A DNA stretch of 64,000 nucleotides from an uncultured Bacteroides sp. (GTDB lineage: Bacteria; Bacteroidota; Bacteroidia; Bacteroidales; Bacteroidaceae): positions 1 to 64,000 of the forward strand of contig CAAEFE010000086.1 of assembly GCA_900755095.1 (NCBI GenBank). Reading direction: 5' to 3'. Below, one piece after another: positions 27,630 through 34,372 of the stretch (its first letter is position 1; every line of letters starts with the position of its first letter). The translations under genes and the position numbers were made by a program. A model generated the notes under the pieces. That model was not told the origin of the DNA, ran no database searches, and worked only from the letters and a program-made list of their open reading frames with translations.

Positions 27630-28776
27630 GATTCTGACATGTATATTTCTTATGACGAGCCTATTTACACAGGCTTGTCAAAAAGATGATGATTCACAAG
27701 ATACTCCGGTTCCACCTTCACCTGAAGAGGAAGTTCCAGCATCCCAATTCGATTATGTCTATAGTCAGGGAGTAGACGGATATGAAGTCTATAGAATACC
27801 TGCTATTGTTAAAACGCAGAGTAATACCTTATTGGCATTTGCAGAGGCTAGAAAAGCTAGAAGTAATGGAGACAGTGGAGATATAGATCTTGTTGTTAAG
27901 CGTTCGTCTGATAATGGAAAAACATGGAGTAAACAAATAATGATATGGGATGATGGGCAGAATACTTGTGGAAATCCTGTTCCGATTGTTGATGATAAAG
28001 GTAGAATACATTTGTTAATGACATGGAATTATCAAACAGATAAGTGGGGAACAATAACCAATGGAACCGGAGAAAACACTCGGCGTCCGTATTATACCTA
28101 TTCGGATGATGACGGTGTCACTTGGGCATCTCCTGTTGAGATAACTTCTGCTGTGAAAAAAGAAAAATGGGATTGGTACGCTACTGGACCTTGTCATGGT
28201 ATTCAAATTCAGAAAGGGACCAATAGGGGACGTTTAATTGCTCCAAACTATTTTACTACTAGGGAAAATGGAAAAGTAAAAAGTTATTCGCATATTATTT
28301 ATTCTGATGATTACGGAAAGACATGGAAACCAGGTGAACCAACTCCGGTTAGTGGTGTTGGCGAATGTTCTGTTGCTGAAATAGGAGAGGGAACTTTAAT
28401 GTTGAATATGAGAGCGGATGAAGGATTCTACCGAAAAAATAGTATTAGTCAGGATGGTGGTATAACGTGGTCTAATCCTCAAGCTAGCAACGATCAAATA
28501 GATTGTAAATGTCAGGGTAGTATACTATCAATAGGACAATCTGTTTTTCTCTCAAATGCAGCTTCTGCTACAGAACGTATTAATATGACTATTAAGAAAA
28601 GCTCTGATGGTGGAAAAAGTTGGAAAGGGCAATATATTGTGTATGAAGGAAACTCTGGTTATTCGGATTTGGTTGAACTCTCTGATTCACAGATTGCTCT
28701 TATATATGAAGGTGGAGAAAAAAGATATACAGATGGATTGGCTTTTAAAGTTGTCAATATAAAATCGATACAATGA
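27616..28776 (+). CDS. GH33 exo-alpha-sialidase lipoprotein
   Basis: A 386-residue sialidase with lipobox Cys21 (TQAC) and a proline/glutamate linker, so probably surface tethered. The YRIP motif carries Arg60; the triad is completed by Arg266 and Arg321, with Glu250 (GEC) and nucleophile Tyr349. Asp-boxes: SSDNGKTW (98), SDDDGVTW (163), SDDYGKTW (230), SQDGGITW (278) and SSDGGKSW (329). It lacks the N-terminal accessory domain of the larger sialidase upstream, and differs enough that the two may prefer different linkages or substrates. Its stop overlaps the start of a decayed sialidase copy. Confidence 0.9.
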   Translation: MKTYKILTCIFLMTSLFTQACQKDDDSQDTPVPPSPEEEVPASQFDYVYSQGVDGYEVYRIPAIVKTQSNTLLAFAEARKARSNGDSGDIDLVVKRSSDNGKTWSKQIMIWDDGQNTCGNPVPIVDDKGRIHLLMTWNYQTDKWGTITNGTGENTRRPYYTYSDDDGVTWASPVEITSAVKKEKWDWYATGPCHGIQIQKGTNRGRLIAPNYFTTRENGKVKSYSHIIYSDDYGKTWKPGEPTPVSGVGECSVAEIGEGTLMLNMRADEGFYRKNSISQDGGITWSNPQASNDQIDCKCQGSILSIGQSVFLSNAASATERINMTIKKSSDGGKSWKGQYIVYEGNSGYSDLVELSDSQIALIYEGGEKRYTDGLAFKVVNIKSIQ

Positions 28777-29056
28777 ATTGGTGTCAATACATATTGTTCA
28801 GACTGTTTTTATTTTCCTGTTCTGATGTGCAGGAGAATACAGATATAAGTTTAACACGCATAAATATGAGTATAAAGAAAAGTGCGGATAATGGTAAAAC
28901 ATGGTCGGCAGGATATGTCGTATATAGTGGGGCTTCGCCTATTCTGATATCGTAATGTTCTCTGATAATGAAATAGGAATTTTATATGAAAATGGCAGCT
29001 CAAAGCTATACGAAAAGATTAGTTTTGAGAGAATTAGAATTAATAAAATACAATGA
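28773..29056 (+). pseudogene. remnant of a third GH33 sialidase
   Basis: A short lipoprotein-type leader (lipobox-like LFSCSD) runs directly into a fragment matching only the last 65-70 residues of the preceding sialidase, RINMSIKKSADNGKTW, which matches residues 321-335 there. Most of the propeller is missing. A one-base deletion near 28937 then breaks the frame: the first frame stops at 28955, while YSDIVMFSDNEIGILYE and the tail continue in the next frame to a TGA at 29054. The nucleophile-region Tyr is thus out of frame. The ends share TACAATGAATT with the preceding gene end, consistent with tandem duplication followed by deletion. Confidence 0.85.
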
Positions 29057-29074
29057 ATTTAATATATCACTGAT

Positions 29075-30646
29075 ATGAAAAGAAAAGTTTTATATTTATT
29101 ACAGTGTGTCGTTATGATAGTATTGTCTGCTTGTTCTGAAGATGATTTGCAATCATTACAGGCAGCATTTGAATCGAATGTTCAGGAAGTCACAATGGGT
29201 GAAAGTGTCACTTTCAAAGATGCTTCTACCGGTGAACCGACTAAGTGGAACTGGCATTTTGATGGAGGAGAACCGGAGACTTCGGTCTTATTCAGTCCTA
29301 GTGTTGTGTACAATAAACCTGGAGTTTATTCTGTCATTTTGTCTGTTGGACGAGGAAGCAATGTTAATGAAATTGTGAAAGAACAATATATTACTGTCAA
29401 CTACCCATCTCAGATAACAGCCAACTTCTCTGCAGATAAGACTACTGCAACAAATGAAGATATTATATCTTTCAAAGATTTATCTAAAGGCTATCCTAAT
29501 GAATGGTTGTGGAGTTTTACTCCTAAAGAAGGTGGAGAAATTATTACTTCAACAGAACAAAATCCACAAATGATGTTCTCTCCGGGAATTTATACGGTTA
29601 AATTAGTGGCAAAAAATCCGAAAGCATCTTCTGATAAAGTAATGGTGGATTATATCACTGTTATTGATAAGAATGCGATTGCCGCAGATTTTGGAGCACA
29701 ATGCCGGAATACATATGCCGGAGGATATATTCACTTTTTAGATAAAACATTGGGAATGGTGGAAGACTGGAAATGGACTTTTGAAGGAGGTAATCCTTCT
29801 GTTTCAACAGATCAGAATCCTGTGGTGCAGTATGTAAATCCTGGAAAATATAAAGTGACGTTAACGGCCAAAAACTCGGTGAACAGTTCCGTAAAAGAGA
29901 AAGAAGGATACGTATATGTCATTTCTGCAGAAAAACTAGTGTTATATTTACCATTCGATGGTGATAATAAAGATATAGGTCCCAATCAATTGAACCCTGA
30001 AGAACTTATAGGAGGAACTGGGGCAAATGTCTATAATGCTCCGGCACGTTTTTCTGGCGAAAGTGCTGAATGTAGATTCGCTGCTCATTTCCAGGGAGAT
30101 AAAGAAAATTATTCAATATTGTCTATTCCTGAAGAAGGGTTAAAGAGCCACTATACGGAGAGTGAGTTTACTGTTGCATTCTGGGTGAAGACTTCAAATA
30201 TGACTGGAAAGAATGCTATATTCCATCAAGGTGTTGGTCCTGGTGCTACATATACTGATCCTGTCCCAAGACAAAGTTGGTTCAGACTTGATACTAGTGG
30301 TAAAACTGTTGTGTTCTGCGTAGAATATAAAGGTAAGGCTGGAAACTGGGCTGAATATGAAGGAAAACGGATGGATGATGGTGAATGGCATCATTATGTT
30401 TGTGTTTATCAAAAAGTTGATGGCAAAAGGGATAGTTATCTTTATATAGACGGAGAAAAAGTTATTGAAAAGAAAGGGGTTATTGACAAAGTAGTTGATA
30501 ATTGGCCATATTACATTGGTTGTAATTATCGCTTTACTAATGGAGCATTTGCCCCTGAAAACTTTTTAAATGGTTATCTGGATGATTTTATTTTGTACGA
30601 AAGAATATTATCAGAAAGTGAAATAAAAGAATTATATAATAATTAA
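29075..30646 (+). CDS. PKD-repeat and LamG-like surface lipoprotein
   Basis: A 523-residue lipoprotein (lipobox Cys20, VLSAC). Three PKD-type Ig-like domains lie at about residues 28-108, 110-200 and 201-282, each with a W.W.F or WSFTP core and a PGxY(S/T/K)V turn. A C-terminal LamG/concanavalin-A-like domain (about 287-520) contains FTVAFWVKTS and DGEWHHYVCVYQ. There are no catalytic motifs. In the position where Bacteroides loci place SusE/F-type proteins it is best read as a surface glycan-binding protein. Specific ligand unknown. Confidence 0.85.
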   Translation: MKRKVLYLLQCVVMIVLSACSEDDLQSLQAAFESNVQEVTMGESVTFKDASTGEPTKWNWHFDGGEPETSVLFSPSVVYNKPGVYSVILSVGRGSNVNEIVKEQYITVNYPSQITANFSADKTTATNEDIISFKDLSKGYPNEWLWSFTPKEGGEIITSTEQNPQMMFSPGIYTVKLVAKNPKASSDKVMVDYITVIDKNAIAADFGAQCRNTYAGGYIHFLDKTLGMVEDWKWTFEGGNPSVSTDQNPVVQYVNPGKYKVTLTAKNSVNSSVKEKEGYVYVISAEKLVLYLPFDGDNKDIGPNQLNPEELIGGTGANVYNAPARFSGESAECRFAAHFQGDKENYSILSIPEEGLKSHYTESEFTVAFWVKTSNMTGKNAIFHQGVGPGATYTDPVPRQSWFRLDTSGKTVVFCVEYKGKAGNWAEYEGKRMDDGEWHHYVCVYQKVDGKRDSYLYIDGEKVIEKKGVIDKVVDNWPYYIGCNYRFTNGAFAPENFLNGYLDDFILYERILSESEIKELYNN

Positions 30647-30657
30647 ATATTAATAGG

Positions 30658-30688
30658 TAGAACTTCTCTATTATAAAGAGGAGTTCTA
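30658..30688 (+). other. intra-operon hairpin
   Basis: TAGAACTTCTCT and AGAGGAGTTCTA form a 12-bp stem (one G-U pair) around a 7-base loop, between the PKD/LamG and GH3 genes. No U-tract follows. Confidence 0.55.
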
Positions 30689-30708
30689 CATTAAAGAGTT
30701 TTCATAAT

Positions 30709-32790
30709 ATGAAAAAAATTATCTCACTTGTTTTTATGTTTATTAGTTGCATTGGGATATATGCTCAACAAATAATGGACGCAACTGCGGCATATAAAAA
30801 GGCGAATGACTTATTGGAACGATTGACGATAGAAGAGAAGGCACTTATGGTCAGAGGATATAATAAATTCTTTATTAAAGGATTCGAAGAGAAAGGGATA
30901 CTTCCCATTTACTTGTCGGATGCAACACAAGGAGTAAATATCCGAAATAATTTGCCTGATCCTAATGTGGTGAAACAATTGGAACGCTCAACAGCTTTTC
31001 CTTCTCCTATATTGTTAGCCTCTACATTTTCTCCAGATCTATCTTACCAATATGCAAAAGCTATTGGTGAGGAATGTAGAGCCGGAGGTATCGAAGTTTT
31101 GTTGGGTCCTGGATTAAATATTTATCGACAATCTCAATGTGCAAGAAACTTTGAATATTTTGGAGAAGATCCTTATTTAGTATCTCAAATGGTAAGTCAA
31201 TATGTAACGGGACTTCAAAGTACAGGCACAGCGGCTTGTTTGAAGCATTTCTATGGGAACAACACCGAATTCTATCGTAAACGGAGTAATTCTATCATTA
31301 GCGAACGAGCTATGAATGAAATCTATTTACCTGGTTTTAAGGCAGGAATAGATGCAGGTGCTATGTCTGTAATGACCTCGTATAACCAAATTGATGGAGA
31401 GTGGGCTGGGCAAAGTTCATATGTTATTAAGAATATTCTTAGAGAAAAATTGGGATTTAAATGGTTGGTAATGAGTGATTGGAATTCGGTGTGGAATTTG
31501 GAGAAAGTTATTAAATCAGGACAGAATTTGGAGATGCCTGGTTCATATAATTTTGGAGAATCTGTGTTGGGTTTATACCATCAGAAAAAAATCACAGAAA
31601 AAGATTTAGATGATATGGTGCGTCCTATTTTGGCTACTTGTATTGCAATGGGATTTTATGATAGGTCCAAATATGACTTGTCTTTGCTTGATAAGTATCA
31701 GGAGCATGAAAAAATTGCACGACAAGTGGCAGAAGAAGGAATTGTTTTACTTAAAAACAGAGATAATATTTTGCCACTTGATCCAACAAAGAATAGAAAA
31801 ATATTATTGACAGGTAAGTTTATATATGAAATACCTCGTGGCTATGGAGCTGCAGAAGTAATCGGCTACAATAATGTAAGTCTGATTGAAGCATTACAGA
31901 GAGCTTTTGGCAGAACAGTGTATTATATAGAAAAGCCTACTGTAGCTGATATAAAAGAGGCTGACATCGTTTTGCTAAGTATGGGTACGCGAGATAAAGA
32001 AGCAATAGAACGTCCATTTGCTTTGCCAAAAGAAGATGAATCATTAATGCGATATGTCACTAAAAATAATCCTAATACTATTGCTATCCTCAATACGGGA
32101 TCAGCTATTGATATGTCTGCATGGAATGATCGATTGGCGGGTTTGATTTACGGGTGGTATGGAGGACAATCGGGTTTTGAAGCACTTACAGATATTATCA
32201 CAGGTAAGGTAACTCCTTCTGGTAAGTTACCAATGACTATAGAAAAAACATTTGAGGACTCACCGGCATGGGGATACTTACCTAAAGGGGCGTCACTCTA
32301 TAATGAACTTAAAAATGAGCATCTTATCAATGTGTATGATGTGAATTATGGAGAAAGTGTATTAGTGGGATATAGATGGTATGATACAAAAAATATAGAA
32401 CCACTTTATCCTTTTGGGTATGGGCTTTCTTATACAACTTTTACATTGACTAAACCACGTTTGTCATCTAAAAAAATGAATGACCAAATGATAAGATGTT
32501 CGGTGACTATTACAAATACAGGAAGTCAGAAAGGAGCTGAAGTTATACAGCTATATCTCAAAGAAAATCAACCATCTGTGTTGCGTCCCGAGAAAGAACT
32601 GAAAAGGTTTAAGAAGATATTTTTAAATTCAGGAGAGAATCAAACTGTAGAATTTGAAATAACGCCAGAGGATTTGGCTTTCTGGGATGATGAAACGCAT
32701 GATTGGAAAGTGAATTCCGGTCAATATTCTATTTTATTAGGAACATCCTCCAGACATATTAGTCATATTCTTTCTTTCACAAAAGAATGA
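30709..32790 (+). CDS. GH3 glycoside hydrolase
   Basis: A 693-residue secreted enzyme with signal peptide (about residues 1-20). The (beta/alpha)8 domain contains the nucleophile Asp257 in VMSDWNS and the substrate-binding KHF (180) region. An alpha/beta sandwich domain follows, then a C-terminal fibronectin-III-like domain (about 590-690). The three-domain form is typical of beta-glucosidase/beta-xylosidase-type GH3 enzymes. Beta-N-acetylhexosaminidases of NagZ type carry KHFPG and lack the FnIII part, so this one probably removes a beta-linked neutral sugar. In this locus it may trim the glycan after desialylation. Substrate uncertain. Confidence 0.87.
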   Translation: MKKIISLVFMFISCIGIYAQQIMDATAAYKKANDLLERLTIEEKALMVRGYNKFFIKGFEEKGILPIYLSDATQGVNIRNNLPDPNVVKQLERSTAFPSPILLASTFSPDLSYQYAKAIGEECRAGGIEVLLGPGLNIYRQSQCARNFEYFGEDPYLVSQMVSQYVTGLQSTGTAACLKHFYGNNTEFYRKRSNSIISERAMNEIYLPGFKAGIDAGAMSVMTSYNQIDGEWAGQSSYVIKNILREKLGFKWLVMSDWNSVWNLEKVIKSGQNLEMPGSYNFGESVLGLYHQKKITEKDLDDMVRPILATCIAMGFYDRSKYDLSLLDKYQEHEKIARQVAEEGIVLLKNRDNILPLDPTKNRKILLTGKFIYEIPRGYGAAEVIGYNNVSLIEALQRAFGRTVYYIEKPTVADIKEADIVLLSMGTRDKEAIERPFALPKEDESLMRYVTKNNPNTIAILNTGSAIDMSAWNDRLAGLIYGWYGGQSGFEALTDIITGKVTPSGKLPMTIEKTFEDSPAWGYLPKGASLYNELKNEHLINVYDVNYGESVLVGYRWYDTKNIEPLYPFGYGLSYTTFTLTKPRLSSKKMNDQMIRCSVTITNTGSQKGAEVIQLYLKENQPSVLRPEKELKRFKKIFLNSGENQTVEFEITPEDLAFWDDETHDWKVNSGQYSILLGTSSRHISHILSFTKE

Positions 32791-32849
32791 TTGTATAGCT
32801 GTCATTTTATTAGGAGATACAATAAGCATGAATTTCAGTTATGATGGAA

Positions 32850-32889
32850 AATCAAAAGGTCTTGATATATCGGCAAAAGGCTTTTGATT
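32850..32889 (+). terminator. possible terminator of the sialic-acid operon
   Basis: AATCAAAAG and CTTTTGATT form a 9-bp stem with a 22-base loop, about 60 bases after the GH3 stop. The U-tract is weak. Confidence 0.4.
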
Positions 32890-32955
32890 AATCATGAATT
32901 AGTAGGTTGAATCAAGTATTTTTCTTAATAATCAGTGTTTTCAGTAGCTTATTTT

Positions 32956-32963
32956 TATATTTG
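32956..32963 (+). promoter_or_regulatory. -7 promoter element for the small membrane protein gene
   Basis: TATATTTG is an exact TAnnTTTG match, 19 bases before the ATG at 32982. It rules out the upstream TTG at 32907 as a start. Confidence 0.55.
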
Positions 32964-32981
32964 CGTATAAATGAAAGAAAT

Positions 32982-33527
32982 ATGATGAAAACTCTATTTA
33001 TTAAGATACTTCGCTTTTTGATGCTTCTGGTATTTATTGCTTCGTGTGGCATCGGATATGTTATCTATGAAGATACACTGACTGCCTGGTGGATACCTGT
33101 TGGTATGGCGCTTTTGATTGCTCTTGCTACTATCCCATTCTATAAGAAATGGATATGGCTGACAACCATGGATGATAAAGTAATTAATTGTTTGTGTCAT
33201 TTGGCTTGCATCGGTGCCATCAGTTATGTATTGTTTCTTGGCGGTAATTATTGGTTTGCCGATCCTGCTTCCACACACGAAGAAACAGTGATGGTACAGA
33301 AAAAATATGTAGAAACACACAAGAAGACCCGTAGAGTAGGCAGGCATCGTTATGTTTCGGATGGCATACGTAAGGAATACTATTTGCAGGTAGCTTTTGA
33401 GAATGGAGCTGTGGAAGAATTGCATGTGTCACTTTCCACTTATAATAAGACCAAGGCAGGTGCATCGAAGATACTGACTTTACAAAAAGGCTTTTTCGGA
33501 TTACCGGTGATTACAAAAGGACTTTAA
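32982..33527 (+). CDS. three-helix membrane protein of unknown function
   Basis: A protein of about 181 residues that I do not recognise. Three hydrophobic segments lie at about residues 8-27, 36-52 and 68-88. A C-terminal soluble part of about 90 residues follows, rich in Lys/Arg (HKKTRRVGRHRY), with a beta-like ending. The start is one of two adjacent ATG codons (32982 or 32985) chosen from the promoter at 32956. It is followed after 20 bases by the O-acetyltransferase gene, so the two may be cotranscribed. Confidence 0.65.
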   Translation: MMKTLFIKILRFLMLLVFIASCGIGYVIYEDTLTAWWIPVGMALLIALATIPFYKKWIWLTTMDDKVINCLCHLACIGAISYVLFLGGNYWFADPASTHEETVMVQKKYVETHKKTRRVGRHRYVSDGIRKEYYLQVAFENGAVEELHVSLSTYNKTKAGASKILTLQKGFFGLPVITKGL

Positions 33528-33547
33528 TCAATCATTATGATATAGAT

Positions 33548-34138
33548 ATGGAAAATAGAGAATTGTATGAAAGAATGTTGTCGGGGACTATGTATAATGA
33601 TTTGTCTACAGAACTGGTTCAGAGAAGAGAACAAGTCGTTTTTCTGACTAATGATTATAACTCTACTTATGGAAAACCCAAAGAGGTTCGTGAAGCATTA
33701 TTACGCAATTTGTTGAAAGGCATTGGGGAGAATGTTCACTTCGAACCCAATTTCCGGTGTGAGTTTGGATTTAATATCACTATAGGAAACAACTTCTTTG
33801 CTAATTTTGATTGCATCATGTTGGATGGGAATCTTATTACAATAGGGGATAATGTATTGTTGGGGCCACGTGTAGGATTGTACACAGCAAATCATGCACT
33901 TGATGCCCGGGAACGCATTATGGGAGGTTGCTATGCACATCCGATTGTAATAGAGGATAATGTCTGGATTGGTGCAGGCGTTCATATTATGGGTGGTGTT
34001 ACCATTGGGAGAAATTCGGTAATCGGAGCAGGAAGTGTAGTGACTAAGGATGTGCCGGAAAATGTAATCGCTGCAGGAGTGCCATGTAAAGTAATTCGGG
34101 AGATCACGGATAAAGATAAGACCGACTTTTTAGGGTAG
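33548..34138 (+). CDS. maltose/galactoside-type sugar O-acetyltransferase
   Basis: A 196-residue acetyltransferase. An N-terminal Mac domain (about residues 5-55) is followed by a left-handed beta-helix of hexapeptide repeats (ITIGNN, ITIGDN, IVIEDN, VTIGRN). The catalytic His is in TANHALD, and GAGSVVTKDVPENVIAAGVPCKVIR is the usual ending. It transfers acetyl from acetyl-CoA to a sugar hydroxyl in the cytosol, often as detoxification of non-metabolised sugars. A strong bidirectional hairpin follows. Confidence 0.9.
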   Translation: MENRELYERMLSGTMYNDLSTELVQRREQVVFLTNDYNSTYGKPKEVREALLRNLLKGIGENVHFEPNFRCEFGFNITIGNNFFANFDCIMLDGNLITIGDNVLLGPRVGLYTANHALDARERIMGGCYAHPIVIEDNVWIGAGVHIMGGVTIGRNSVIGAGSVVTKDVPENVIAAGVPCKVIREITDKDKTDFLG

Positions 34139-34160
34139 GTTGGCGTGTGCTATTAAAAAA

Positions 34161-34210
34161 AGTCACATCACTTTTAGAGGATATAAATCGTTCTGAAAGT
34201 GATGTGTCTT
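34161..34210. terminator. bidirectional hairpin terminator
   Basis: An 11-bp perfect stem (CACATCACTTT at 34164-34174 and its complement at 34196-34206) is preceded by a run of A and followed by TCTTTTAAAAA, so it can work on both strands. It ends the acetyltransferase transcript. Confidence 0.75.
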
Positions 34211-34259
34211 TTAAAAAGAGGTTCTTCTTTAAGTGAAATTCCATAGTTCGGACGATTTT

Positions 34260-34311
34260 TTCGTCTTATCAATTTTGCGTTTTGTCTACAAACGGGATGC
34301 ATTCGTCTCAT
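34260..34311 (+). promoter_or_regulatory. three helically phased repeats, probable LytTR binding sites
   Basis: TTCGTCTTAT (34260), TTTGTCTACA (34281) and TTCGTCTCAT (34302) share a TTyGTCT core and are spaced exactly 21 bases apart, two turns of DNA. LytTR regulators bind tandem repeats on one helix face with about 21-base period, and a LytTR regulator is encoded at the end of this cluster. The third copy ends 28 bases before a -7-like box. Confidence 0.65.
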
Positions 34312-34338
34312 TTCAAAAATCGACAATCTTCTATACTC

Positions 34339-34346
34339 TATCTTCG
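34339..34346 (+). promoter_or_regulatory. possible activator-dependent -7 element
   Basis: TATCTTCG differs from TAnnTTTG by one base and lacks a -33 box, as expected if the repeats at 34260-34311 recruit an activator. A small TTCGTGACGAA palindrome overlaps its end (34343-34353). Confidence 0.4.
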
Positions 34347-34372
34347 TGACGAAATAAAAACAGAATAAAATC

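Noticed and set aside
34201..34260. Extra TTCTTCT copy near 34222 as a fourth LytTR repeat
   Set aside because: It is not in phase with the 21-bp series and differs in the core G.
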